64,000 nucleotides of DNA from Hydrangea macrophylla (lineage: Eukaryota; Streptophyta; Magnoliopsida; Cornales; Hydrangeaceae), in the NCBI GenBank assembly GCA_033977485.1, contig CM066997.1, positions 72,944,634 through 73,008,633 of the forward strand. Direction: 5' to 3'. The notes beneath the pieces are model-generated. The model was not told the origin of the DNA. It did no database searches and saw nothing but the letters and a program-made list of their open reading frames with translations. Below, one piece after another: positions 1 to 11,684 of this stretch (the stretch's first letter is position 1; every line of letters starts with the position of its first letter). A program made the position numbers and the translations under genes.

Positions 1-213
1 TTCTACTTCCTTACATTGTAATTTTGAAATTCAGTAGGATCGTTAGAACCTCCACTCTCAAAGAAATCATCTTTTATTTTCTTTAGGATCCAATCTAGGT
101 TTCTTTCCTTCATTTCCGTCCCTAGGGAAAACGACTCGGTTTTTACCAGTTTTTACTCGACGCGACCGTCTGCGCTTGGACATACTCTTCGGAGCACATT
201 TCTAGTCGTGTTA
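1..213 (+). repeat. Right end of the Athila 5' LTR
   Basis: It matches 12146-12360 almost base for base; visible differences include a 2-base indel near 195 and a C/T change in the last three bases (TTA here, TCA in the 3' copy). The LTR start lies to the left of the window. Confidence 0.88.
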
Positions 214-219
214 TGTTTT

Positions 220-237
220 TGGCGCCATTGCCGGGGA
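220..237 (+). other. Primer binding site, tRNA-Asp type
   Basis: The 18 bases TGGCGCCATTGCCGGGGA lie seven bases after the LTR end. They complement the 3' end of plant tRNA-Asp with one mismatch, the usual primer of Athila elements. This fixes the element's orientation as plus. Confidence 0.85.
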
Positions 238-344
238 GCGGTAACGAAGTCCAGGGATTTTAGATTGATCCAATCTTTTCTTATCCCATTTCTATCTTTT
301 CTTTTCATTCTTCAGAACACAAGCTGTATTTCTTGTGTCTTTCT

Positions 345-1478
345 ATGTCCTTTGACTCCACCGAAGCTTTCATCACTGATCTATTTGAAGATTCTATCAA
401 TAGTGCTGATAATCCCATCTTTACCCCGTCTATTTCTAACCCAATGTGTGACACGGAGAGCCAACAAGGAGAGAATAGGCATGACCTCATTGATGACGGT
501 CAACGACCTTTACGAGAACTCTTGGCTCCTGATCGAACAGCCACACCTTCTTGTATCCGCATCCCTCCTCACACAGGTACATTTCATTTTCGTAATGGAA
601 TGATTCAACTTTTACCCACATTTCACGGGATGGAGAAAGAGAAGGCGTACTTACATATTCGAGACTTCGAAGACGTTTGTGGCTTTTTCACGGATCAGAC
701 CTGCCCGAGTGATATAATCCGACTAAAGCTTTTTCCCTTCACTTTGAAGGATAAAGCGAAGTCATGGTTATTGTCGCTCAAACCAAACTCTATTTTGACT
801 TGGCCAGCAATTCATGAAGCCTTTCTCAAAAAGTTTTTCCCTAATCGATTAACGAATGACATTTTGAGACAGATCAAGATGTACAATCAAAAAGAGGAAG
901 AAACTTTCACTGAGGCATGGGAGCATTTCAAGGATTTGTTACTGCTTTGCTCACATCATGGTTTTGAGAAGTGGCAAACAATAAGCTTCTTCTATGATGG
1001 CCTTAGTCCAAAGTCAAAGAAACTTGTTGAAACTACGAGTGACGGTGAGTTTATGAGCAAGAATGCAGATCAAGCCGAAGATCATTTCGAATGGTTAGCC
1101 GAACATACACCAGAATGGGAAACTCAAGTGACGAGAACTCAAACTAGTTCGAGTTCAAGTAATAAGAGTATTTATCAGTTGAAAGCAGAAGATAGTTTAA
1201 TGGAGAAATACGAGCAACTGGCTCGTAAGTTGGAAGTTTTAGAAGCAAAGAAGGACCCAATGATACAATTTGCTTCTGAAGAATCATGTTCTAGTTGTCT
1301 ACAAATGGGGCATACCTCTCAACATTGCCAAATATACCCTGTTTATCAAGAACAGAGTCCAGTAGAGATACATGCTGTGAATGCCCCTGGTCGTTTCAAC
1401 CCCAATGATAGGTGGAGTCATCCTGGTTTCGACCATAGAAACAACGCTGCCACAGCAAACCCATCTCAACAGTGGTAG
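345..1478 (+). pseudogene. Athila gag, first part, ending at a premature TAG
   Basis: The ATG at 345 is the first Met of the frame, about 110 bases after the primer site. The product carries a retrotransposon gag core over roughly residues 85-200 (conserved AKSWLLSL and FLKKFFP stretches) and a CCHC zinc knuckle near 1287-1330 with CX2CX4HX4C spacing. Gag forms the particle and packages element RNA. The frame stops at TAG 1476-1478 in a Gln/Asn-rich stretch, and the same frame then stays open to 3308, so the stop is a break in a longer gag-protease frame. Confidence 0.85.
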
Positions 1479-3308
1479 CCGAACAAAGGAAATCAGTACC
1501 GACCTCAAAACCAAGGGTACCATCAGGGCTACCAACCTCCTCCTACCTATCAACAAAATCAAGGGTATCACCAGAATCAATATCAACAAAATCACTCACC
1601 TCAATCCAACTACAATCAGGGAAGCAACAACCAATCGTCATCCAACACTTATGTGCCACCTCATAAGAAGGCACAAGAGGATCCTAATACACTCATGATT
1701 CAGCAAATGATGCAGTTAATGAGTAAACTCAACACAAGTGTAGAGAGGTTAGCTGCTCAGCAAGGGGATCGAGAACGAACTATGTTCCCTGCACAACCAG
1801 AACCAAATCCTAAAAGCCAACACTCGGGTACAGGACCCTCGGGATCTGGACCACATGAGGAAGCCAAGGCTGTAACTGTGTTGAGAAGTGGAAAGGAGAT
1901 TGAAAAAGTCTCTCTTCCCTCATACCCTGTAGTTGATAATGAAGAAGAGGTAGAGAATGAAGAGGAATTGATGGAAGAAGGAAGTGAGGGCAAAATAGTT
2001 GAGCCCAGAACAACAGTTCCTGAGGATATTGAAATAAAGAGAAGGCCCGGAAAAGAACCTCTCCTTGAAGAGACACCCAAATGCCCTTTTCCGACACCAT
2101 ATCCTCAGAGGCTAAAGAAACCCCAACAAGAAACCAAAAGTCAAGAGTTTCTAGAGTTATTCAAGCAAGTAAAAATTAATCTCCCACTCCTTGACGCGAT
2201 TAAACAAGTACCTGCCTATGCCAAGTTCTTAAAAGACTTGTGCACTGTAAAGAGGAAGCAAAGTGTGAAGAAAAGTGCTTACCTGGCTTGCCAAGCGAGT
2301 GCGATTCTAAAAAATGATTTGCCTCCCAAATACAAGGATCCAGGTACGCCAACGGTTTCTTGTATAATCGGTCAAAAGAAAGTGAACAATGCGCTGCTCG
2401 ATTTAGGATCGAGTGTAAATCTCTTACCGTATACTGTCTACCAACAGCTAGGGTTGGGAGAACTTAAACCCACTCGCATTACTCTCCAACTTGCAGACCG
2501 ATCAATTAAATATCCGCGAGGAGTGCTGGAAGATGTCTTAGTCCAGATTGACACCTTTGTCCTTCCTGTTGACTTCATTGTTCTAGACACCGAACCAGTT
2601 TACAATGCTAAATCTCAGATTCCGGTGATGTTTGGAAGTCCTTTCCTTGCAATGATTGATGCAACAATTAAAGTAAGGAGTGGAGTTATGACCGTTGTGT
2701 TCGGGAACATGACATTGAATATCAAGATCTTTTCAAATCCCAAAATTGAAGATTTTGATGATGTTGAAGAGGAAGTAAATTGGGTGGAATTGGTAATTCA
2801 AGATTGCTTTGATTCAACTTCTCACTCTGATCCAGTGGAGTCCATTATGACTAACTCCTGTTACGAATTAGACAGATATACTCCACAAGATGAGGAGATG
2901 AATCAGTTGTGTGCAATATTGGAGGTTGTGGTAGAAGAAGTTAAAAGGGCAATGTGGATGGCACAATATGAACACTTACCGCCAAAGACAAAGTTGGCAG
3001 TGCCGTCAAACCTGCAATTTCCGGAATTGGAATTGAAAGAACTCCCAAAAGAATTGAATTATGTATTTCTGGGAGAAGAGAAGACCTTTCCTGTTATAAT
3101 TTCATCCGCTTTGAATCAAGAACAGGAAGGTAAACTGATAAAGCTACTCAAGCAACATAGAAGTGCATTGGGTTGGACTGTCGCTGACTTAAGGGGAATA
3201 AGTCCATCCATATGCACTCACAGGATTTACCTAGAGGAAGACGCCAAACTATGTCGGCAAATGAAAAGGCGTCTAAACCCAAATATGCAAAAGGTAGTGA
3301 AGAAGTAA
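1479..3308 (+). pseudogene. Athila gag tail and aspartic protease
   Basis: This continues the gag frame after the TAG at 1476. It has a Gln/Asn/Tyr-rich segment, then an acidic Glu-rich linker (about 1930-2000), then a retropepsin-like domain. The protease signature is LLDLGSSVNLLP at about 2395-2430, where the usual DTG/DSG triad reads DLG, followed by an MFGSPFLA strand near 2630. The frame ends at TAA 3306-3308 exactly where the RT N-terminal region starts, and RT resumes in the same frame. The stop is therefore another break inside one gag-pol frame. Confidence 0.82.
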
Positions 3309-4001
3309 GTTCTGAAATTGTTGGATGTTGGGGTAATTTATCCGATCTCGGATAGTCCTTGGGTAAGTCCTACTCAAGTAGTGCCGAAGAAAGCTGGCAT
3401 TACCGTGATACAAAATAAAGACGGTGAACTTGTGCCAACACGTGTGACCACAAGCTGGCGCATGTGTATTGATTACAGAAGATTGAATGCGGTGACTCGA
3501 AAGGATCATTTTCTATTGCCTTTCATAGATCAAATGCTCGAAAGAGTAGCAGGTCACCAATTCTATTGCTTCCTGGACGGTTATAGTGGTTATAACCAAA
3601 TTGAAATTGATCCCACTAATCAAGAGAAAACCACTTTTACCTGTCCTTTCGGAACATTTGCATACCGCCGGATGCCATTTGGATTATGCAACGCACCTGC
3701 TACTTTCCAGAGGTGCATGTTGAGCATCTTCAGCGATATGGTCGAAAAGATCATGGAGGTTTTTATGGATGACTTCTCCGTATTTGGTAGCAGCTTTGAG
3801 GATTGCTTAGCAAACCTCCAGAATGTTCTGAAAAGGTGCGAGGATAAGAATTTGGTCCTCAATTGGGAAAAGTGTCACTTTATGGTGACAAAAGGGATTG
3901 TCTTGGGACATATCGTGTCTGCTGAGGGAATACAGGTAGACAAGGCAAAGATTGATATAATTTCCAGCCTTCCCGTCCCCACCACAGTGAAAGAAATATG
4001 A
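3309..4001 (+). pseudogene. Athila reverse transcriptase
   Basis: RT copies element RNA into DNA in the cytoplasmic particle. Visible family motifs are WRMCIDYRRLNAVT (about 3460), FLDGYSGYNQI (about 3570), RRMPFGLCNAPATFQRCM (about 3668) and the catalytic box VFMDDFSVFG (about 3760), in which FMDD replaces the common YVDD, as is usual in Athila elements. The frame stops at TGA 3999-4001 within the stretch leading to the conserved SFLGHAGFYRRFI, which follows immediately in frame. Confidence 0.88.
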
Positions 4002-4458
4002 TCATTTTTAGGTCACGCCGGTTTCTATCGAAGGTTTATTAAGGATTTCAGTGCTGTATCTAGGCCACTGTGCCAGCTCCTTGTTGAGGACCAACCATTT
4101 TGAATGGAATAGTGAGTGTCAGGAATCCTTTGCTAAACTCAAACATCACCTCACAACAGCTCCGATAATGCAATCTCCGGATTGGAGTCTTCCTTTTGAG
4201 CTAATGTGTGATGTAAGTGACACAGCGATTGGAGTTGTTTTAGGGCAAAGGAAGGACAAGAAGCCTACTGTGATCTACTATGCTAGCAGAACTCTTGATG
4301 GAGCTCAACAAAATTACTCTACTACCGAAAAGGAGTTGGTGGCAATTGTATTCGCCCTGGAAAAATTCAAGCAATATCTCATTGGCTCGCAGATCATTTT
4401 CTTCACTGATCATGTTGCGTTAAAGTATCTGCTATACAAAAAGGATACCAAACAGTGA
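4002..4458 (+). pseudogene. Athila RNase H domain, frameshifted
   Basis: The connection region and RNase H follow RT. SFLGHAGFYRRFI starts at 4002 in the RT frame. Near 4098-4103 an extra T shifts the frame, and the homology then runs in the next frame (ESFAKLKHHLTTAPI, LMCDVSDTAIGVVLGQ, STTEKELVAIVFALEKFKQYL, IIFFTDHVALKYLL). The first Asp (CDVSD), the Glu (EKELVA) and a later Asp (FTDH) of the active site are present. A second small deletion near 4456 returns the reading to the original frame. Confidence 0.85.
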
Positions 4459-5915
4459 TTCTGCTCCAAGAATTTGATTTAATTATCAAAGATAAAAAGG
4501 GGGTGGAGAACGTCATAGCTGATCACCTCTCCCGATTGACGTTTGAAGATAATTCCTCACAATCCATCCCGATCCGTGAATCTTTCCCAGATGAACAACT
4601 TTTTGTTGTAACTGGTTTGCCCTGGTATGCTGACATTGTCAATTACCTGGAAACAGGGGAGACTCCGTCTCATTGGTCCACCCCTGACAGAAAAAGGTTT
4701 CTATCCAACTCCCGATGGTTTTACTTTGATGATCCCTACTTGTTTAAATACTGTGCGGATCAAGTAATTAGGCGATGTGTTCCTGAGGAGGATATCTCTC
4801 AAATTCTTGCTTTCTGCCACTCAGAGGCCTGTGGCGGCCATTTCTCAGCTCAGAAAACTGCTCAAAAGATTTTTAGCAGTGTTTTCTACTGGCCGACAGT
4901 TTTCAAAGACTGTTATGCATTCTGTAGAGCATGTGCTAGATTCCAAATGTTAGGGAGCTTGTCTAAAAGAAATGAAATGTCGATGACCCCGATCATCACT
5001 ATTGAAATCTTCGATTGCTGGGGTATTGATTTCATGGGACCATTCCCGCCATCCTTTCATTACAAATATATTCTTTTGGCGGTCGAGTACATATCCAAGT
5101 GGGTCGAGGCCATTCCGACAAGGAAAAATGATCACAGAACAGTGATTTCATTCTTAAAAGAGAATATTCTGTCAAGATTCGGAACACCGAAGGCTATGAT
5201 TAGCGATCGTGGAACCCATTTCTGCAATAAGCCTTTTGAGGCACTGATGAAAAAATATGGGGTTAACCATAAGATTGCTTTATCATATCACCCACAGTCA
5301 AATGGTCAAGCAGAGCTAGCTAATAGAGAAATCAAACATATCCTGGAAAAGACTGTTAACATTAACAGAAAGGATTGGTCGTCACGTCTAACTGATGCTC
5401 TATGGGCATACAGGACGGCGTATAAGACAAACCTTGGAATGTCTCCCTATAGGCTGATCTATGGAAAAGCTTGCCATTTACCTGTGGAACTGGAACATAA
5501 GGTATACTGGGCCACTAGACTGCTCAATTTTGACATTCATGAGAGTGGTGCATTGAGGAAGTTACAGCTCAATGAACTAGAAGAGATCCGGAATGATGTT
5601 TACGATCGTGCTCGCACATATAAATCCAAATTAAAAGCTAAGCATGATCAATCAATCTTTAGAAAGAAGCTTGAACCAGGACAAAAAGTGTTACTTTATG
5701 ATTCGAAGCTTCATCTTTTTCCTGTTAAGTTGAGATCGAGATGGATAGGGCCCTTTATTGTCAAAGAAGTGTTTCCCCATGGAGCAGTGGAAATTGTTAA
5801 CCCCAAAAATGGAAACGCATTTAAAGTCAATGGGCAACGTATAAAGCCATTTTTAGAAAGGTTCGAACCAGAATCAGAGACCATCCAACTAGATGATCCT
5901 GATTATTCTTCTTGA
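4455..5915 (+). pseudogene. Athila integrase with end of RNase H
   Basis: The open frame of about 486 residues begins with the end of RNase H (VENVIADHLSRL) and holds a full-length integrase. The zinc-binding HHCC region lies at about 4815-4945 (CHSEACGGHF, then CRACARF). The DDE catalytic residues are visible as GIDFMGPF (about 5025), ISDRGTHF (about 5200) and NGQAELANRE (about 5300). The C-terminal part (LPVELEHK, then KVLLYDSKLHLFPVKLRSRWIGPF) is the usual DNA-binding tail. No stop occurs inside, so this is the best-preserved part of the element, though it lacks its own start. Confidence 0.9.
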
Positions 5916-6020
5916 GAATTTGAGATCCTTATGTTGTTGTACAATAGTTTTCTTTTGTTTGCGTGCTTCCCTATTTCTGTCTTCCTTTTGTTCTTATTCT
6001 ATCTTTTTGTTGGCTATAGG

Positions 6021-6305
6021 ATGGATCCACTGCATTTCCTACCACATTTGCTCTTCCATGGGGTCCGTTCTCCAAGAACCTCAGAGCAGAAGGAACAAGA
6101 AAGGCCAATTTTTACTCCGTTTTTCGGCTCATGCCCAGATTCCCCTAATGCGGCAATCATTGATATGAATACCTGGGATTTGCTTTGCGCAGTTCGAGAA
6201 ATTCTAGAAGACCTTCAAATCAATTCGGATGGAGATGTCATGGAATACTTCGTGGATTATGCTGAAGGAGAAGACTTTTCTTCCCCAGAATTTGAGAAAA
6301 ATTGA
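6021..6305 (+). CDS. Small unrecognised ORF after Athila integrase
   Basis: The 94-residue frame starts at ATG 6021, about 100 bases after the integrase stop. The product is acidic at its end, has no obvious membrane segment and matches no family I recognise. Its position between integrase and the larger downstream ORF means it could be a remnant or accessory ORF of the element. It could also be a chance frame; coding is not proven. Confidence 0.3.
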   Translation: MDPLHFLPHLLFHGVRSPRTSEQKEQERPIFTPFFGSCPDSPNAAIIDMNTWDLLCAVREILEDLQINSDGDVMEYFVDYAEGEDFSSPEFEKN

Positions 6306-6583
6306 GAACTCCTGCAGCAAATGAATAAGACAGACTTTGTTCTTGTTTTCTTTCTTTTTGTTTGTTTATTTCCCAACCAAGATCTTGTACTTTTGGATGA
6401 TAATAATCCAATTTGAGCAATAAATTGATGTTTTTGGAATAAATTCTTCCTACTTGTGTGTTTGGTGGGTATTTTTTTCCCTGTTTGGATGCTTGATTTC
6501 TTGCCTTACATCTTGATAGTGCATTCTTAAATAGTTAGGGGTAATCTAATGAACCATTCCTCTTATCCTGTGATTTTTGGATA

Positions 6584-6656
6584 CCAATTAATTGGATTTC
6601 ATTACCAATCGATTGCCATTTCATACCAATCGATTGCCAATTATGGCAATCGATTG
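6584..6656. repeat. Palindrome array A in Athila interior
   Basis: Three exact copies of the 10-bp palindrome CAATCGATTG start at 6606, 6627 and 6647. A variant, CAATTAATTG, starts at 6584. Start-to-start spacing is 22, 21 and 20 bp. Most copies lie in a wider CCAATCGATTGC context. Confidence 0.9.
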
Positions 6657-7145
6657 CCATTCGTCCCAGACGTAAACGTCTATTCTACTCCCTCTCTCTC
6701 ATTTCATTTCAAATCCATTGATAGAGAGAGGGTGACTCTGGGCGATTTCGAGAGAGAGGAAGAGAACCACCCCCCTTTCACTCTTATCCTCTCCATCTTC
6801 TTCCCTTTCCATCTCACCACCATCATCATCATCATCGCTATAACCACCACCGCCGCGGTGGTCACAAGAGAAATGGGGGGGAGGCTTTTGTTCAGTATTC
6901 TCATCCTCACCAGCAATCTCTCCAGCAAAATCCATTCCCTCATCAATCTCGCAGCAATAAGGGGGAGAATTTTCCAGTCTTTTAACCGTGACACACATTG
7001 AGGTAAATCCCAAACCCATTTCAACTTTTCACCCTTAAAATTGATCAAAGGGATTAGAGGGAGCCCCTCATGGTCTTAAGGCCAATAAAATAGATTGGGG
7101 GGACGTGAGACCTTGTTGTGGGCAGCCCCCCATTTTCGCTGTTGG

Positions 7146-7218
7146 CAATCGATTGCCAATAGGGCCCAATCGATTGGGGTTGGATACCAATCGATTGCCA
7201 ATTTTTGCCAATCGATTG
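7146..7218. repeat. Palindrome array B in Athila interior
   Basis: Four exact copies of CAATCGATTG start at 7146, 7167, 7188 and 7209, a constant 21-bp period. The array lies just upstream of the second large ORF of the element, whose ATG is at 7289. Confidence 0.93.
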
Positions 7219-7288
7219 CCATTAACAGAGAAGCAGTGTGTTCTTTTTCCTATCTAAACTCTTTGTTCTTAATTATTTTTTAGTTCTT

Positions 7289-8821
7289 ATGGCTCCAAAA
7301 CCTAAGGATAGTACTCCCCACCCCGAAAAGTCCACTTCTATCATCATTCCAGATCCACCTCTCGCTCATAGGTTCAGGAACGACAAGGAAAACACTTGGT
7401 ATACAAAGTATTTCAGAATGCGGGAAGTTATGGTTGAGCGATAGCTTGAAAATCTTTGGAGCGACGACAAATTACCATTTTACCTCACCCGACTGCGTGC
7501 TTACCCAAGCTGGCTTCCAGTTATCACAACTCAAAGAAAAGTTTATGCTTCTTGGATCTGAATGGCGTGTGCAAGTATGGTAAAGGCTCCGGGTATTCCT
7601 TATACCTACTATTCATGTGTTCAGGGCCGCCAGATTGAGTTCAGCCTAACCTTTGTGGCCAGAGCTTTAGGCATTGCTGAGGTTCCAGATCATTTGTACC
7701 TGATCCATGCTGACAGACCCTTTATCTCATTTGATGTGATCGCTATAGAAATTTCTGGGGGTAAAGTAAAGAAATGGACAGGGGTGAAAGCTTTTGATGA
7801 TCATAGTCTGACTATGGACTACCACCTCCTCCACCTGGTGCTCTGTAGTTGTATACTTCCTACGACGTATAAATCAGATTTGGTTGGATGGTATACGCAG
7901 ATTCTTTTTGCCATCGGGACTGGCCTTTCTGTTTGTCTGGCTCGCCTTTTCATTGAGTTCTTTGTTGAGCCTACGAGGCATACCAGTAAGACCCAGCACC
8001 TAAAGGGTGGTTGGGTAATCCACAGAGTTTGTGAGGAGGCTGGGTTGGCAATTCCTGTAGGTGAGGCATTCCAAAAGTCAAAGATTAGAGTGTTTGGCGA
8101 GTCCGCTGCCAGACGATCAGCAGCTCAATTCAAAAAAACAACAAAAGGAAAAGGAATAGTGGGAGAGAGTAGTAAGAAAAAGAAGAGAAAGTGCGGAGAA
8201 ATTTTATCTGAAGAAGAAGATGAAGACCCAGGGACGCTAGAGGCGGAGGGTCAGGATACAGTTGTAATTGAGGAGGAGGAGGAGGAGGACTCAGGGATGC
8301 CGACTGCGGCTGAGGGTCAGTATGAGTTGAGGAAACGCGAGCCCCCTGCAGCATCCACGTCTGCTCAGGTTTCTCTCTAAACCGTTTACGATCTTCTTGT
8401 TGAGGAGAGAGATGCGAGAATACAGCTTCAGGGGATGGTTAGAGAGCTCACTGTGCAGCAGTTATTGATGGCTGCTCAGATGTCGTTGGATCGTGATTCT
8501 GTTCAGGTGAGACTCGAGCTGCTAGGTGGTCAGATGGAGTGGATGTTGATGTTGTTAGGGATCGACCAGTTCCTGCGTTCATCTGTGCCACCTCCACCGA
8601 TGGCTCTGGCCTCTACGTCAGCTCCACCAGAGGGGGATATTTTTGGGATGCCCACACTGCCACCACCTCCAACGGCTGCTCCCACGCCGGCTGCGAGTGA
8701 CCCGGCAACAGTCATTCAGACTGGGATAGCTACTGAGGGTGTCAGTGAGGTTGTTGATCCTTCTCTTGATGATGTGCCTCCGACTTCTAGTGATCCACCA
8801 TCTTTGGAGCCCCAGGATTGA
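7289..8821 (+). pseudogene. Athila second ORF (env-like position, plant transposon-protein type)
   Basis: One reading frame runs from ATG 7289 to the stop at 8821, broken by in-frame stops at 7442, 7559 and 8378. The middle part (7562-8380) resembles the 'putative plant transposon protein' domain common in this position of Athila elements. It contains one hydrophobic stretch (about 7890-7970), then a basic patch (KKKKRK, about 8175) and Glu runs at 8205-8290. The last part is Pro/Thr-rich with a possible coiled coil at about 8390-8560. The place corresponds to the so-called env-like ORF, but the basic and acidic patches look nuclear rather than envelope-like. Function unknown. Confidence 0.6.
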
Positions 8822-10784
8822 GATTGAGGAGCATTTGAGCATTATGGTTTTACTTTATCTTAGTTTCGCTCCTTTGTGTTTATTTTTGTTTGGATTTGTG
8901 GATATTTTATTTTGGTTGGATGTTTGGGATTGGATAATGATTTTTTTGGTTTTATATATGTACATGGAATGCATTAGACTTTTGATATTACTATACAGAT
9001 AATTCTGTTTGCTCATGGATTGTGTTTCTATTGTCTATACTCTCGATTATTATCCATGCATTTTTTATCTTGGTTATTTGTGGAGATTGGTATATTGAAC
9101 CAGGTGAATTCGCAGATGTGTACTGAAATGCGTGAATCAGGTGATATCTTCTAATTGAAATGCTTCCATTGTGGACAATGTCAATTTCAGTTGGGGGTAG
9201 GAAACAGATATCCACCTGTGTATTCTTGGATTTAAAATACGCACCTGTTTAATATTAGAATTTCCAATTTTCATACCTGTTTAATATTAGAATTTCCAAT
9301 TTTCATGTTTGTTGAAAAAAAAAAAAAGGGCTGTTGTTAAGTTTCTAACTTTCAAAACCTCGTTTCTCCTAGCTAATTTCATTGTGCAATGATGCATTCA
9401 TGTCCTTCTTGTCATATTATGGACTTCGATTACATGTTACTTTGTCGCTAATCTGGTTTTACGTTCATAGCATGAATATATCCTGAAAGTATTTGCACGA
9501 GTTGACAATCACGAAAGAATCTTTGAATTAGAGTGAAATACGATTGTCATGTGAATGGATTAATAGTAAAACTTTAAACCCTAGTGAGTTTCGAGCCATT
9601 CTTTTATTCTGAGGGTTAATCACAAAAACTCGTGTTAATTCTTGAAATACACTTTTATCTCGTTGAGAGTCTCATTCTTGTTTCATTTGGCTAATGCTCA
9701 AGGAGAACGTTCAAGATTTACTAACCTAAAACTCAGGAAATACTTGAGATAAGTTAAAGTGTTTAGAAGATGATTTAGGCCATCGATTTCTTACCTCACC
9801 GCCCGAGAAAGTCCAAATTCTCACTTACCTATCACAAATCAATGCCTCTACTTAAAATCATATATTTATAATCGAGCATGTGACGGTTTTGTGCGAATAG
9901 CTAAAGGAGGAAAAGAAAAAGTATTACAAAAAATATATATATATAATGTGTGAAGTGAAGCTGATATTACCATGTCACATGCTTGAACCCATTTTCACAT
10001 TTCACCATCTTTAACCTTTCTTCATATTTCTGTCACAAGTCCTAAGGATTCTAGATAACTTTAATAAATCTCGAGTATGAAATGAGTTTTTCACAGTAGA
10101 TCGCTCCTGTAGTAATTGGTATTCTATTCATGAGACTCACGCACCTCAAAATAAGCGTTCTTCAGTGTCTAGTATGTAAGCATGCTTGATTGCCTTTACA
10201 TTTACTCATTTGAGCTTCATACTTTGAGCGCATAATTTTTACGCCAGTTTCAGAGTGATTTTATCTTGAGCGTAAACTGTGTGAGAATTGAGTTGAAACT
10301 ATGAAGTCTTGAACATGTCAATCCAAATAATTCTGAGAGAAAGATTTCAATCGTAGTTGTTAACTCCACACACACACACAAGGATATGCAAAAGCTATGG
10401 ATGTAGTTTTGACTGGAATAGATACTTTGTAACATGTTGTTTATTTCTATGGTATGATGAAGGAACTTATGTCTTTGTTGAGCATGATGTTTTATCGTAA
10501 AGAAGAAATCGAGATTCTTGGATAAGTCTAGAAAGCTTGGCACTTGAATTTTGTGGGTATATTCTCTGAAAACCCTCACGAGACACAACTCGTCCACTAG
10601 GGTAAACCTAGAGGTTCAAAGGCTTGTTGCACATGCTAACTGCAACCGCGATTCCTGCGAAAGTGGGTTAGGTTTCTCTTTTTTTAGTTTCTCAATAAAA
10701 ACTGTAATGTTGCTTGTTGTTCATCTTTGCTTGATCTAATTCCGCTTCTTTGCTAGAGACTAGCAACGCGCTAGTTAGGGGTCC
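8822..10784 (+). other. Athila 3' untranslated region
   Basis: No supported coding frame occurs in this 2 kb. A short direct repeat (ATACCTGTTTAATATTAG-type, about 9245-9305), a poly(A) run (9315-9327) and a short CA run (10370-10380) are visible. A long non-coding stretch before the 3' LTR is normal for Athila. Confidence 0.7.
10767..10784 (+). other. Polypurine-tract region next to the 3' LTR
   Basis: The segment GCGCTAGTTAGGGGTCC precedes the LTR start TGATGAGGGC. The context (TTTGCTAGAGACTAGCAA upstream, then a GGGG run) is a decayed form of the typical sequence that primes plus-strand synthesis in these elements. Confidence 0.55.
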
Positions 10785-11000
10785 TGATGAGGGCTGATTT
10801 TTGTAGAGGAAAAATTGGATAAACTTAACCCCATTTCTCTAGTTTGATCTGCACTTGTGTTTTAATTCATTTCTTTACACAATGATGTGCTTTCCGTGGT
10901 ATGTTGTTGTGTTTAGCTCTTTGAATGCAGGTTCTGAAATTAGAATAAATAACAAGTTGAAAGGAATAGATCAAGAAACAAGAAGGCAAAGTTTAAGTAC

Positions 11001-11070
11001 CAATCGATTGGTACTTTTACCAATCGATTGGCATTTTTACCAATCGATTGGCATTTTTACCAATAGATTG
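11001..11070. repeat. Palindrome array C in the Athila LTR, upstream of the TATA box
   Basis: Units start at 11001, 11021, 11041 and 11061, an exact 20-bp period. Three read CAATCGATTG and the fourth CAATAGATTG. The 10 bases between sites (GCATTTTTAC) are also conserved, so this is a true 20-bp tandem repeat. It lies about 110-180 bp upstream of the LTR TATA box. Confidence 0.95.
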
Positions 11071-11178
11071 GTAAAAGTTGGGAGTCAAATTTCTTTAATG
11101 GCGCGAGATCTCAGCAATCAAGACGACGACCAGCCGTTACATTGTGAATCTGGACGCCTTTAGCTCGTGGTATTACTG

Positions 11179-11187
11179 TATAAATAG
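11179..11187 (+). promoter_or_regulatory. TATA box of the Athila LTR promoter
   Basis: TATAAATAG is followed by GGGGAG, a classic plant LTR promoter. Transcription would start about 30 bases downstream, near 11210, which puts the U3 region at about 10785-11210. Confidence 0.75.
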
Positions 11188-11562
11188 AGGGGAGTGAAAA
11201 GGGTCAAGGGTTGGCTCACATTTCTCATTGTTTTGTAGGATTTTCTTTCTCGTGGAATTTTTGGATAAAAATAAGTTCAATTTCAAGTGGTTCGATTTCA
11301 ATCTTTTTCTTTATTGGTTCAGGTGCTATTTTTGTGCTAGTTGTTGCTTGTTTGGTTGAAGTTCAATTCCAAAGCTTGATTTTCCATTATAATTTTAGTT
11401 TTATAAGCAAAACTATGTTTAGAATTGATTCTACCTTTATGTTCTAATTTATTTTCATTTCTGGTATTCCAATCATGCTAGAGTAGGACCTCGGTTGGGA
11501 GGAGCAATGTGAAGAAACATTGTTTCCCAGCCACTTTCATGATTCTGTGAAAGAATCAATGG

Positions 11563-11684
11563 CAATCGATTGGAAACAGAACCCAATCGATTGCCATAGA
11601 TTCCTAAGCCAATCGATTGGAACTTTATCCAATCGATTGGGAGTCATTTATTGCCAATCGATTGCCATTAATAGCAATCGATTG
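11563..11684. repeat. Palindrome array D in the Athila LTR, downstream of the TATA box
   Basis: Six exact CAATCGATTG sites start at 11563, 11584, 11610, 11630, 11655 and 11675. The spacings are 21, 26, 20, 25 and 20 bp, an alternating pattern that makes a 45-46-bp higher-order unit with two sites each. Confidence 0.93.

Noticed and set aside
6549..7048. Overlapping frames of 100-150 residues on both strands
   Set aside because: They cross the palindrome array and CAT/CCACC-rich sequence, have no recognisable domain and lie in the untranslated interior of the Athila element.
9332..10784. Alternative start of the Athila 3' LTR after the A-rich GGG tract at 9315-9330
   Set aside because: It would make an LTR of 3 kb; the polypurine context at 10767-10784 followed by TGATGAGGGC, and a TATA box about 400 bp later, fit better. 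The 5' LTR start is needed for proof.
11001..11684. CRISPR-like look of the repeated palindromes
   Set aside because: The repeats are only 10 bp, spacers are 10-15 bp and often identical, and the DNA is a plant LTR. This is not a CRISPR array.
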